Shown here piece by piece: positions 7,892 to 15,318 of a stretch of DNA of 32,121 nt. Below the pieces are notes generated by a model, which saw only the letters and a program-made list of their open reading frames with translations, was not told the DNA's origin and did not search any database. How positions within the stretch are numbered: position 1 is the first letter of the stretch; each line of letters starts with the position of its first letter. Origin of the DNA: an archaeon 13_1_40CM_2_52_13 (GTDB lineage Archaea > Thermoproteota > Bathyarchaeia > 40CM-2-53-6); contig MNHO01000015.1 in assembly GCA_001919285.1 (NCBI GenBank), positions 1 through 32,121 on the forward strand. Reading direction: 5' to 3'. A program made the translations under genes and the position numbers.

Positions 7892-9034
7892 TCAGTTTTC
7901 TTCGTACGGAAACTTCTTCTTCGCGGCATCAGTAGGCTTTGCATTGTCCCTGCTGCCTGTTGTGTCTGTGTTCTTGTCGTCCGCCTTGGACTCAAGCTTC
8001 TCGGGTCTCTCCTGAGTCGTCGCCGTATCCTCGGAGGCTGATGGTTTGACCGGACTTGCAACTATCGGAGAAGTGTCTACCCGGGGTTTGGTGACTTCAG
8101 AGCTGGGTCGGGAGACGGTGCTTGGGGCTGAGCTCCTAGGCGAGGTTGTTGGGCGAAGGGGTCGGGGAAGAATCTTGGGTTGTGCAGAAGTGGTCATTGG
8201 TCCAACTATGACACTAGGCGGGACGATTTTCGGCGCCGGTGCTGGGATGTAGGGCTGTTTCAGTCCGCCAGAATCAGAGACTGCTGGCGCCCTCCTTGGG
8301 GGAGATGATGGCGTAAGTATTCCCTTAAATTCCCCTATGAACTTGGGACTATCTTCCCAGCTCGAAGCGCTCTGGCCTGGTGGTGGAGTCTGCGTTGGTC
8401 TATCGAAGGTTCTCTGGGAAATGATCGTCGGGGGAGATGACTTTTCGACGCTTTTCTCAGTGATCATGATTGTTGGTTTCGCGAAAGCGGGTGAGCTTGT
8501 CGATGGTACAGGTTCAATTCTCGGTGGTGGGACTCCAGTCTCACGCCCGAAGGGGGTGTCCTCGCGGCTCATCGCAGTTGATCTCGCGCTCATTGGCGGG
8601 CCTGCTTCTAGCGGTGTTCGAAACGCTTTCTCCCATGATCCCGGCCTAGGTTCGCTAGGACTAGGAGTGACGGGCGTAGTGCTCGTGATGACGGGGCTTG
8701 GGTGAACCTTTTCTATTTTGAGTTCGGCCACCTGTGCCTCTAATACCAGGTTGCGTTTCATCAGATTCTCCAACATCTGTAATGCTCTTTCCAGGCGAAT
8801 GCCTGGTCGTAGGCCTCTCTGGAACTTGAAGGCGAGTGTTATGGCGAGCGTTGCGATTATCACCATAACTGCGATGTCGATGGTGCTGAAGGATAGCTGT
8901 GGGAATCTCTGGAGACTATTAGATAATTGTTCGGCGACAGAGGGGTTGTTGGCGTAGACTAAGAACAGCCAGTATGAGAGCCAGCCTACTAGCGCGGTCT
9001 CTATGGCTACGAGTTTGATAAGGAGTCTCCTCAA
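7892..9034 (-). CDS. Two-helix membrane protein with coiled coil and long Pro/Ser/Thr-rich tail
   Basis: I do not recognise this family. Two hydrophobic segments lie near residues 6-27 and 51-70, separated by a loop with NNPSVAEQL. Next come a basic stretch and a probable short coiled coil around 78-110 (ERALQMLENLMKRNLVLEAQVAELK). About 260 residues of Pro/Ser/Thr-rich low-complexity sequence follow, probably disordered, ending in a Lys/Glu/Asp-rich segment. The TTG start is preceded by a purine-rich ggagag about 10 nt upstream. It is the last gene of a three-gene minus-strand operon whose other members have the same layout. The antisense strand also shows long open frames, a by-product of the biased composition. 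Possible roles are a membrane scaffold or envelope organiser. Confidence 0.75.
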   Translation of the reverse strand: MRRLLIKLVAIETALVGWLSYWLFLVYANNPSVAEQLSNSLQRFPQLSFSTIDIAVMVIIATLAITLAFKFQRGLRPGIRLERALQMLENLMKRNLVLEAQVAELKIEKVHPSPVITSTTPVTPSPSEPRPGSWEKAFRTPLEAGPPMSARSTAMSREDTPFGRETGVPPPRIEPVPSTSSPAFAKPTIMITEKSVEKSSPPTIISQRTFDRPTQTPPPGQSASSWEDSPKFIGEFKGILTPSSPPRRAPAVSDSGGLKQPYIPAPAPKIVPPSVIVGPMTTSAQPKILPRPLRPTTSPRSSAPSTVSRPSSEVTKPRVDTSPIVASPVKPSASEDTATTQERPEKLESKADDKNTDTTGSRDNAKPTDAAKKKFPYEEN

Positions 9035-9127
9035 CCTATTCTTCTCTCCTTGTTCGGAGTAACAAGTAGCGCTCTGCTTCCCAAGAGCCTAAGACTTGGT
9101 GTAACTGGCTCGGATGGGTCAAAGTCC

Positions 9128-10495
9128 CTACTTTGCCTCTCCAACTCCTCGGTCTTTCCGCAGAGTCTTCAATATCGTGTCCAAGGCTGTGTCCCAGTCC
9201 ATCTCTCCACCGCCGCCAGCCGCTGGAGGGTTCTTCGATTCCGTCCCGGGCCTTGTCGAGGACAGATCACCGAATGATTCGGATTTCGCTGACGAGTCTG
9301 GTGACTCCTTGTCCGGAGTTTGCGTAGGGGGCTTCCAAGGCTGGGGCATTGGCATCGGTCCGCCCAGAGGACCCTGTGGTCGGGGTCCAGATTGGCCGGG
9401 TCCAGGTTGGGGTCCCATCCCGGGTGGGGGTCGAGGTGGACCGGCGCCGAACGGTCTTGGCGGTGCCATGGGTCGTTGCTCTCCTGGTCTTCCGGGTCCT
9501 TGTATGACGAATGAGCGGGGTCCTCCCTGTGTCGGTGGCATCGGGGGTCTCATGGGCATGGGGCCCGGTCGAGGAATTCCTTGCGGTGGGGGTGAGCCCG
9601 GTGTATTAGTGGATCCCGATTGTGGGGTCCATTTGGTCGGGAGCGGCGGGATAGCTCTTACTCCAGAAGTTTCGGAAGACGGCGGGATTCCTGGCCGGTC
9701 TGGAGGGGCCCATTTTGACGGGACTGCCGAGGACTGTGAACTTTGAGGTTGACTTGGGGCAGACGGGAACGGAGTGCCTTGTCTCGCTGATGTATCAAGA
9801 CCCGGCTTCTGAAAGACTGGACCAGGCTCTGACCTCCGGTCGTCCATCGTCGATGGAGAAGGATTCCAAGGTGGTGTTGGCCCGGGTCTAGGCGGCTGGT
9901 CGATTGGTGGGCGCATAGTCGAGCTGGGCTGATTCTGGGGCACAGGTTGGAACGGTGAGGAAGTTGGTTTAGCTGCTTCAGCTCTCAACGTCTGTAATAC
10001 CGCGGAGGCGCTCTTGCCCACCGCGTCCTGTTTCTGGGCCGGGAACACATCGGTAGAGGACTTGGCACTTGTTGACCAGGTCATGCTCGGGCTGGCTCTT
10101 GGACTGCTCGGGGTTGAGCTCTTTGGTAATGGTGGTACTGCGTAGACTGTGTGCTTTGACCCTGCGGAAGGCGGAGCGCCTGTGGGGAGGATCTGTCTGG
10201 AGGGCGAGGCTGTCGGCGTGCCTGTTGAGAGTAGTGATCCCGGTTTGAAGGATTTCGATTTCTGTATCTTTCCGACGAGGCCTTGGTCACCATGCCTTCT
10301 CTTGAGCAGCACGTACCCGAAACCGGATCCTCCGCCGAGCCCTATTGTGAGAACTATGAAGGGTGAATAGGGTCCGATGGACGTGTTGACGTAGTTCTGG
10401 AAGTAGACGTCGTTCAGATACTGGTTAACCAGCCAGAAGGTGAGGAATAGGTTGACGAGGAGAGAGATGGTGGTTCCGATTCGTATTCTGACCAC
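9128..10495 (-). CDS. Two-helix membrane protein with about 370-residue Pro/Gly/Ser-rich tail
   Basis: This is a second member of the membrane operon, family unknown. Transmembrane helices lie near residues 8-24 and 45-64, joined by a loop carrying WLVNQYLNDVYFQNY. After a basic stop-transfer (KRRHGDQ) comes a disordered tail rich in Pro, Gly, Ser and Gln, including PMPMRPPMPP-like runs. The last 25 residues (MDWDTALDTILKTLRKD region) form an amphipathic helix that could be a docking peptide. The loop matches that of the upstream gene almost position for position, so the two are paralogues. The GTG start shares one base with the upstream stop (TAGTG), suggesting translational coupling. The nearest plausible functional analogues are scaffold proteins, but this is only inference. 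Confidence 0.75.
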   Translation of the reverse strand: MVRIRIGTTISLLVNLFLTFWLVNQYLNDVYFQNYVNTSIGPYSPFIVLTIGLGGGSGFGYVLLKRRHGDQGLVGKIQKSKSFKPGSLLSTGTPTASPSRQILPTGAPPSAGSKHTVYAVPPLPKSSTPSSPRASPSMTWSTSAKSSTDVFPAQKQDAVGKSASAVLQTLRAEAAKPTSSPFQPVPQNQPSSTMRPPIDQPPRPGPTPPWNPSPSTMDDRRSEPGPVFQKPGLDTSARQGTPFPSAPSQPQSSQSSAVPSKWAPPDRPGIPPSSETSGVRAIPPLPTKWTPQSGSTNTPGSPPPQGIPRPGPMPMRPPMPPTQGGPRSFVIQGPGRPGEQRPMAPPRPFGAGPPRPPPGMGPQPGPGQSGPRPQGPLGGPMPMPQPWKPPTQTPDKESPDSSAKSESFGDLSSTRPGTESKNPPAAGGGGEMDWDTALDTILKTLRKDRGVGEAK

Positions 10496-10839
10496 TAGTA
10501 ATCATCCTCGGGTTTGCTGGTTTTCTTTGGAGGTTTCAGTACGGTCCGGATGGTTGAGATGAGCCGGGTGAAACCGTAGGCTGATGCGATCATTAGGACG
10601 ACCACTAGGAATACTGGGTTGAAGGATCCGAAGTATTGTTGTTCGTAGATGTTGTAGAAGTATTCCGTGACTAGCCAGAGGCCGAAGAATAGGATGATTC
10701 CGTATTCGAGGATGGACGTGAGGAGTGTTGTCTGGTATAGGTTGCTCCCCGCGGAGTCTTCTCCATGCCAGCCCAACAAAGTTTCGATGTTCCTTCTACT
10801 TCCACTCTTCTTGGGTTGGGCCTCCTCCTCAACCCCCAA
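10495..10839 (-). CDS. Short two-helix membrane protein, founder of the hairpin family
   Basis: This is a 114-residue protein with a polar N terminus (about 35 residues, containing NIETLLGWHGED), helices near 39-57 and 75-92, and a short charged tail (KPPKKTSKPEDD). The loop WLVTEYFYNIYEQQY (55-69) aligns with WLVNQYLNDVYFQNY in the next gene as WLVx[EQ]Yxxx[IV]YxQxY. Unlike its relatives it lacks the long Pro-rich tail. The TTG start lies about 14 nt downstream of a predicted transcription start. It is the first gene of the operon and is divergent from radA across a 195-bp region. No known domain was recognised. Confidence 0.8.
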   Translation of the reverse strand: MGVEEEAQPKKSGSRRNIETLLGWHGEDSAGSNLYQTTLLTSILEYGIILFFGLWLVTEYFYNIYEQQYFGSFNPVFLVVVLMIASAYGFTRLISTIRTVLKPPKKTSKPEDDY

Positions 10840-10854
10840 TAATCCTCAACGCAA

Positions 10855-10873
10855 GATTGCCGTCTCCGCAATC
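10855..10873. promoter_or_regulatory. Inverted repeat in the membrane-operon promoter
   Basis: GATTGC and GCAATC form a perfect 6-bp inverted repeat with a 7-bp centre. It lies between the TATA-like element at 10876-10882 and the predicted start of the three-gene operon, which is where an archaeal repressor site would block initiation. No cognate regulator is identifiable. Confidence 0.4.
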
Positions 10874-10875
10874 AC

Positions 10876-10882
10876 CATAAGC
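10876..10882 (-). promoter_or_regulatory. TATA-like element for the membrane operon
   Basis: On the minus strand this reads gcttatg in the context cgcttatggtg. It predicts initiation near 10853 and a leader of about 14 nt to the TTG at 10839. It is a modest match. Confidence 0.35.
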
Positions 10883-10987
10883 GTGCTGTAACCAGTGAAA
10901 CCTGAAACGCGGTACATTGACCAGTGACAGGGATTATCTTCGCATCAATCTATGGGCTAAATCAGAGACGACTCATCTTTTCGCACA

Positions 10988-10998
10988 TTAAAATATGG
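10988..10998 (+). promoter_or_regulatory. radA: TATA box for radA
   Basis: ttaaaatatgg is a strong archaeal TATA match and predicts initiation near 11019, about 16 nt before the radA ATG. It is the best core promoter by eye in the 195-bp divergent region. Confidence 0.6.
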
Positions 10999-11034
10999 CA
11001 CAGAGAGAAAACAGTCTAGCTCTCCAAGTGAGCC

Positions 11035-12027
11035 ATGGTGACTCAAGAAACCGCCCGGAAATACGAAGTTGTAGAAGACCTCCCGGGCGTAGGTCCATCA
11101 ACTGCTGACAAGCTGAAAGAGCTCGGCTTCCACACAGTCGAGAGCTTAGCTACCGCCACCGTCCGAGAACTCGTCCCTGCTGGGATCGGCGAGAAACAGG
11201 CCGCCAAGATCATCGGTGTGGCCCGAGACAGCATCTCATTATCGTTCATCAGAGCTGACGAGCTGATGAGGATGAAGGCCAACGTTCTACGGCTCACAAC
11301 CGGCAGCAAATCCTTCGACGAACTGATCGGCGGCGGACTAGAGACCCAGACGATCACGGAAGTATACGGCGAGTATGGAGTCGGCAAATCTATCCTCTGC
11401 CATCAACTAGCGGTCAACGTTCAGCTTCCAGTAGACAAGGGCGGTCTAGATGGTGGCGCCTTGTATCTGGACACGGAACAGACTTTTCGTCCAGAGTGGA
11501 TCGTCCGGATGGCAAAGTCCGCAGGTCTGGAGGCAACAGATGTTGCACAGCGAATAATCTACTCAGAGGCCTACAATTCGGATCACCAGGTCCTTCTCTT
11601 GGAGAAGGCGGATCAGATAATCAAAAACAATAACATACGAGTGATAATCATCGACTCGCTAACGTCTCATTTCAGAAGCGAGTACTTGGGAAGAGAGATG
11701 CTGGCAGAACGACAGCAACGGTTGAACAATCATATGCACAGACTGATACGGCTCGCGAGGGGATTCAACGCCGTGGCGGTTGTGACTAACCAGGTTATGT
11801 CGAAGCCTGACCAGTTTTTCGCCAATTCGGTTGACGCTGTTGGCGGTCACATAGTGGCCCACACAAGCCACACTCGGGTCTTTCTACGCCGCGCTGCCAG
11901 TGGTCCAATTAGGATTGCGCGTCTCGTCTCCAGCCCCTACCTTCCCGAGGGTGAAAGAATATTCAAGGTCACCGAGACAGGCATACTCGACGTGTCGGAG
12001 GAGGACGAGGTCAAGCGTCGTCGGTAA
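11035..12027 (+). CDS. radA: DNA repair and recombination protein RadA
   Basis: RadA is the archaeal RecA/Rad51 recombinase that forms ATP-dependent filaments on single-stranded DNA. The N-terminal helix-hairpin-helix domain holds DLPGVGPSTADKLKELGF. The ATPase core has Walker A GEYGVGKS at residues 112-119, YLDTEQTFRPEWI, Walker B RVIIIDSLTSHFRSEYLGR, and the DNA-binding L2 region from VVTNQVMSKPDQFF. The C terminus shows LPEGERIFKVTETGILD and then about 12 extra charged residues. The 330-residue length is typical and the ATG start sits on a good promoter. The following gene begins immediately after the stop, in a different frame. Confidence 0.97.
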   Translation: MVTQETARKYEVVEDLPGVGPSTADKLKELGFHTVESLATATVRELVPAGIGEKQAAKIIGVARDSISLSFIRADELMRMKANVLRLTTGSKSFDELIGGGLETQTITEVYGEYGVGKSILCHQLAVNVQLPVDKGGLDGGALYLDTEQTFRPEWIVRMAKSAGLEATDVAQRIIYSEAYNSDHQVLLLEKADQIIKNNNIRVIIIDSLTSHFRSEYLGREMLAERQQRLNNHMHRLIRLARGFNAVAVVTNQVMSKPDQFFANSVDAVGGHIVAHTSHTRVFLRRAASGPIRIARLVSSPYLPEGERIFKVTETGILDVSEEDEVKRRR

Positions 12028-12029
12028 AA

Positions 12030-12482
12030 TCAGACAACACAATTCCCGCAGAATCAGTCAACCGGTTCTTCCAGAATGTAGAAGCGCGAGCATGGACGGA
12101 TGCGGAGAAGGAGCTTGATAGTATCCGACAGAAAGCGGAGAACGCTGCTTGGTACAAGGGATACGTCAAAGCTCTAGAGGGCTTGCTATTGACGTACCGG
12201 ACCAACGATGACAAGTACATCTACCTGCCCAAAGTGCTGGGAAACCGCGGCGAGGAATCGATCAACCAGATTCGGAAAGAGTTCGGAGAGTTTGCAGCTA
12301 ACGAGATTCACGGAGAATACGACCGAGGATATTTCAAAGCGTTAGAAGATTACGTCACGCTTCTGTCCTCGATGAAGAGCCCACAACAGGCTAGCGACGC
12401 GATTCCCCCAGCGACCGTGGAGAAGAAGGAACCTGCTAAGAAGGATGCGGGTCTAGAACAGTATACAGTAGAATCGTCGTAA
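12030..12482 (+). CDS. Conserved-looking helical protein with internal repeat; start codon unclear
   Basis: This acidic helical protein, family not recognised, contains two similar units: AAWYKGYVKALEGLLLTYRT and, about 75 residues later, GEYDRGYFKALEDYVTLLSS. The first unit lies upstream of TTG 12183, the first ATG/GTG/TTG in this frame, so the gene must begin earlier. The frame is open back to the stop at 11952-11954, inside radA. Between there and 12183 it contains only non-canonical candidates, such as ATT at 12042. I place the beginning just after the radA stop. Explanations are an unusual start, a minus-one shift from radA, or a sequence error. The 3' end overlaps the convergent membrane gene by 47 bp. 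The tail after about residue 110 is Lys/Pro/Ala-rich. Confidence 0.6.
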   Translation, partial: SDNTIPAESVNRFFQNVEARAWTDAEKELDSIRQKAENAAWYKGYVKALEGLLLTYRTNDDKYIYLPKVLGNRGEESINQIRKEFGEFAANEIHGEYDRGYFKALEDYVTLLSSMKSPQQASDAIPPATVEKKEPAKKDAGLEQYTVESS

Positions 12483-12861
12483 AGATCATCCAGATAATGT
12501 AGGATCCCATTCCAATAGTCAGGTGCTTATTTGGACCCTTCAATACCTCAGGTCCGTATCCGAGAAGGTTCTTCACTAGAAAGACTGAGACGGAATAGAC
12601 TCCTATTCCCACGGTAATCATGCTCAGCGTGCCGAGTCCTACTCCCAACGAGCCGAATCCCGCAAGGTTGTAGATGACACCGGCTAAGACACCAAAGCCG
12701 AGCCGCAGCCAGTAGACGAGCGAGGCTGGGGGCAGACGGCCGATGTGGACTTCCTTGGCAGTCTGAACAGCTAGGTTCGACCCCGCGCTCGACAAGGCTC
12801 GAAAGAGGCCGGCTTCAATCGTGCTGATAACGTTTTGCCGGAAAAAACGTGCGAAGTTCAC
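12436..12861 (-). CDS. Three-helix membrane protein, possibly EMC6-like
   Basis: This 141-residue protein has an amphipathic N terminus of about 45 residues and then three hydrophobic helices (about 47-70, 74-97 and 117-136). The pattern RLGFGVLAGVIYNLAG, a second helix ending in a polar loop, and a final helix GSYIIWMIFTTILLYTVL resembles the three-helix EMC6/TMEM93 layout. Sequence identity by eye is too weak to name it. The GTG start lies 42 bp from the divergent CBS gene. The last 47 bp overlap the end of the convergent radA-downstream gene. Confidence 0.7.
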   Translation of the reverse strand: MNFARFFRQNVISTIEAGLFRALSSAGSNLAVQTAKEVHIGRLPPASLVYWLRLGFGVLAGVIYNLAGFGSLGVGLGTLSMITVGIGVYSVSVFLVKNLLGYGPEVLKGPNKHLTIGMGSYIIWMIFTTILLYTVLDPHPS

Positions 12862-12867
12862 ATGAAG

Positions 12868-12876
12868 ATTTTATAG
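12868..12876 (+). promoter_or_regulatory. TATA box for the CBS-domain gene
   Basis: attttatag predicts initiation near 12898, only about 6 nt before the TTG start at 12904, giving an almost leaderless transcript. It lies in the 42-bp divergent gap next to the membrane gene. Confidence 0.5.
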
Positions 12877-12903
12877 AAGCCGAGTCTCCCTGGCCGTTCT
12901 GCC

Positions 12904-13491
12904 TTGTCGGTGCATGAGACCGAGCCTGAATCTGTTATCGTACGAGACATCATGACAAGGTCTGTCATTACCGCGAAAGAGTCAGACACCGCGGCCGATG
13001 CGGCGAAGCTGATGGCCAAACACAATATCGGGTGCGTGCTTGTCTCAGGCAAGAAGGGAGAGACTATTGGGATAATTACGGAAAGGGACATTGTCCAGAG
13101 AATCGCGGCCAAGAATCTCTTGCCTTCGAAGGTTACTGTTGGTGAGGCTATGTCGAAACCAGTTGTCACGGTCAAGGCGGGAGCCAGTATTACGGATGCT
13201 GCGAAACTGATGAATCAGCGGAAGATCCGAAGGCTGGCCGTGATAGAGAATGGAAAACTTATGGGAATTTTGACGATGAAAGACATTCTAGAAGTCACTC
13301 CCGCAATAATCGATCTCGCCTCTGAGAAGAGTCAAGCTGGGCTGGGAAGGATCCCACGAACCAGCTCTTCCCGTCTGCAAGGATATTGTGACGAGTGTGA
13401 GACTTGGTCGGAAGCGTTGGTGCAGAAGGATGGAGTTTTCCTGTGTCAGGATTGCGCAAAGGAACTTGGCCCGGTCGAAGAAGAGATCTGA
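12904..13491 (+). CDS. Tandem CBS-domain protein with C-terminal zinc ribbon
   Basis: This 195-residue protein has two CBS motifs. The first runs through VRDIMTRSVITAKESDTAADAAKLMAKHNIGCVLV...GIITERDIVQ, and the second through VGEAMSKPVVTVKAGASITDAAKLMNQRKIRRLAVI...GILTMKDILE. A CBS pair usually binds adenosine nucleotides and regulates a partner. After about residue 160 comes a zinc ribbon, CDEC...CQDC, spaced by 15 residues, a combination common in archaea that suggests a nucleic-acid or protein contact. The TTG start follows a good TATA with a leader of about 6 nt. The 3' end overlaps pyrC by 26 nt, so they are cotranscribed. Its target is unknown. Confidence 0.88.
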   Translation: MSVHETEPESVIVRDIMTRSVITAKESDTAADAAKLMAKHNIGCVLVSGKKGETIGIITERDIVQRIAAKNLLPSKVTVGEAMSKPVVTVKAGASITDAAKLMNQRKIRRLAVIENGKLMGILTMKDILEVTPAIIDLASEKSQAGLGRIPRTSSSRLQGYCDECETWSEALVQKDGVFLCQDCAKELGPVEEEI

Positions 13492-14821
13492 TCCCGCAGT
13501 AGACCTGGAAGACCGGAATATTCTGGTCAAAGACGCCGACATCTGGAATGGAAAAGGCTTCGCCAGAGGCTCTATCTTCATCCAAGAAGGGCGGATCAAC
13601 CGAATAGCTCGCAGTATTATCGACACTGGCGTAGAGACGATTGATGCCGCAGGATTCAAGGCTCTGCCCGGATTCATAGACGTTCACGTCCATCTCAGGG
13701 ACATGGAACTCGCATACAAGGAGGATTTTGCAACTGGAACAGCTGCAGCCGCGGCCGGAGGATTCACGACGGTGCTTGACATGCCTAACACTGTTCCCCC
13801 AACCGATTCAGCTAGACGTGTGATTGAGAAACAGAAAGTGGCAGCTCAGAAGACGCACGTCAATGTTGGTTTTCATGCGGCCGCAGTATCTGATTCTCAC
13901 GACGTAGAATCCTTAGCAGGTGCGGGAGCATTCTCGCTCAAGCTCTACATGCCGAAACCTATCGTGCCCTTCGATGTCGAGAATGATCAGGCGATACAGA
14001 AAATGATGCGCGCCGCGGGGGACGCTGGGATGCCGGTAACAGTTCATGCAGAAGATGTTGACGCTCCAAAAAACACTAGCCAGGGAGAAGGCTTCGAAGA
14101 AGCAGCAGAGGCTCGGCCGCCAATCTTCGAAACTCGCGCTGTCGACAGACTATTGAGAATTCAGAAGAAGGCTGGTTGCAACGTCCACTACTGCCATCTA
14201 ACTCTCCGCTCTAGCCTCATGAAGATTAATGCGTCTACGAAATCGACTAGTGAGGTCACGCCTCACCATCTCCTCCTCTCCAAGCAGCTCTTGTCCAGTC
14301 TTGGCTGGAGAGCATGGATGGTTCCCCCGTTGAGATCTGAAGAAACAAGACGGAGCTTGCTGAAATCCACACTTGCTGGTCTCTCTAGCGTCATCGCGAG
14401 TGATCACGCCCCACACACCATCAAGGAGAAGAATCAATCCGCCAGCAGAAGCCCGCCTGGGGTCCCAGGATTGGAAACGACGTTGCCATTGATGCTGACA
14501 CTTGTCAACAGACAACAGATGAGTATCTCGCTTCTGGTGAAACTTCTCAGTGAGAATCCAGCAAGGATTTTCGGTTTCAAGTCCAAGGCCAAGCTTCAGA
14601 AGGGAGCCGATGGCGATGTTGTCTTGGTTGACCTGAAGAAGAAATCTAAGATAGATTCGAGTAGGTTCTTTTCGAAGGCGAAGTTTTCGCCCTTTGACGA
14701 GTTCAAGACGCAGGGCGCAGTTCATTCTACGATCGTTGGCGGTAAGGTCGTCTACCGGGAGGGAGAGATCGTCACCAGAGAAGGCTCTGGCTCTGTGTTG
14801 CATAGTGGGTTTTCGGGTTGA
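13466..14821 (+). CDS. pyrC: Dihydroorotase
   Basis: PyrC cyclises carbamoyl-aspartate to dihydroorotate in de novo pyrimidine synthesis. Metal ligands H74 and H76 lie in DVHVHLRD, the presumed carboxylated Lys is in FSLKLYMPK, further ligands are in TVHAEDVD and YCHLTLRS, and the catalytic Asp D313 is in SDHAPH. This is the long amidohydrolase form (about 451 residues), so allantoinase is the only serious alternative; there are no purine-degradation genes here. I chose TTG 13466, which leaves about 20 residues before the beta-sandwich domain; a longer frame from 13388 would overlap the CBS gene by 100 bp. It overlaps the next gene by 4 nt (TTGA). Confidence 0.92.
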   Translation: MARSKKRSDPAVDLEDRNILVKDADIWNGKGFARGSIFIQEGRINRIARSIIDTGVETIDAAGFKALPGFIDVHVHLRDMELAYKEDFATGTAAAAAGGFTTVLDMPNTVPPTDSARRVIEKQKVAAQKTHVNVGFHAAAVSDSHDVESLAGAGAFSLKLYMPKPIVPFDVENDQAIQKMMRAAGDAGMPVTVHAEDVDAPKNTSQGEGFEEAAEARPPIFETRAVDRLLRIQKKAGCNVHYCHLTLRSSLMKINASTKSTSEVTPHHLLLSKQLLSSLGWRAWMVPPLRSEETRRSLLKSTLAGLSSVIASDHAPHTIKEKNQSASRSPPGVPGLETTLPLMLTLVNRQQMSISLLVKLLSENPARIFGFKSKAKLQKGADGDVVLVDLKKKSKIDSSRFFSKAKFSPFDEFKTQGAVHSTIVGGKVVYREGEIVTREGSGSVLHSGFSG

Positions 14822-15318
14822 GGTTTGTAGTTGACGGAATGCTTGGAGGCCTAGCGCGTTGGCTCAGAATGCTAGGATATGTGACAGAATATGATTCGAA
14901 AGCTGAGGACAGCATTCTCTTGCGAAACTCCCAGACACCGGACACTGTCCTGTTGACGCGTGATGAAGAGCTCTACAATCGAGCTCTCGCAAAGCGTATT
15001 CATTCAGTGCTGGTTCTTGGCGATACCGAGGAAGCCCGGCTGGGACAGTTAGCGAGAACTCTGGGCATCTCCCTTGATATCGACATGGCCGCTACAAGAT
15101 GCCCTGAATGCGGCGGGGAGCTTCACGAGATTTCTAAGAAAGAAGCTTCAAGTGTCGTTCCGGCCAAAAGCATCGAACTCTACGATCGATTCTGGAGGTG
15201 TAGCAATGCTGAGTGTGGGAAGACGTACTGGGTGGGAAGCCACTGGAAACAGATACGTCATACACTAGAAGAGGCCCGAAAGAGAACGTCTCTAGAAGAG
15301 AAGGAACTGAAATGCTAA
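14818..15318 (+). CDS. Mut7-C PIN-like RNase domain protein with zinc ribbon
   Basis: This 166-residue protein of the Mut7-C/DUF82 family has a PIN-like fold predicted to cleave RNA. The N terminus RFVVDGMLGGLARWLRMLGY contains the first conserved Asp, and LLTRDEELYNRA contains a second acidic site. A zinc ribbon follows with CPECGG and, about 35 residues later, CSNAECGKTYWVGSHW. The TTG start shares four bases with the pyrC stop, and the end overlaps the AMMECR1 ATG by 7 nt, so translation is probably coupled. RNA target unknown. Confidence 0.93.
   Translation: MRFVVDGMLGGLARWLRMLGYVTEYDSKAEDSILLRNSQTPDTVLLTRDEELYNRALAKRIHSVLVLGDTEEARLGQLARTLGISLDIDMAATRCPECGGELHEISKKEASSVVPAKSIELYDRFWRCSNAECGKTYWVGSHWKQIRHTLEEARKRTSLEEKELKC

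Noticed and set aside
8337-8705. Plus-strand frame of 122 codons antisense to the third membrane-operon gene
   Set aside because: It is a shadow of the Pro/Ser/Thr-rich tail; no promoter or recognisable features.
9114-9746. Long plus-strand frame (210 codons) antisense to the Pro-rich membrane protein
   Set aside because: Gly/Pro-rich composition mirrors the Pro/Gly-rich tail on the other strand; no domain pattern, and the minus-strand gene has clear membrane helices and operon structure.
13388-13465. Longer N terminus for dihydroorotase from ATG 13388
   Set aside because: It would overlap the CBS/zinc-ribbon gene by about 100 bp, reading its Cys-rich region in another frame; TTG 13466 gives a normal N terminus and a modest overlap.
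15213-15311. Longer N terminus for the AMMECR1 gene from GTG 15213
   Set aside because: The added 33 residues are the Mut7-C zinc-ribbon region read in another frame and do not resemble the family; ATG 15312 fits.
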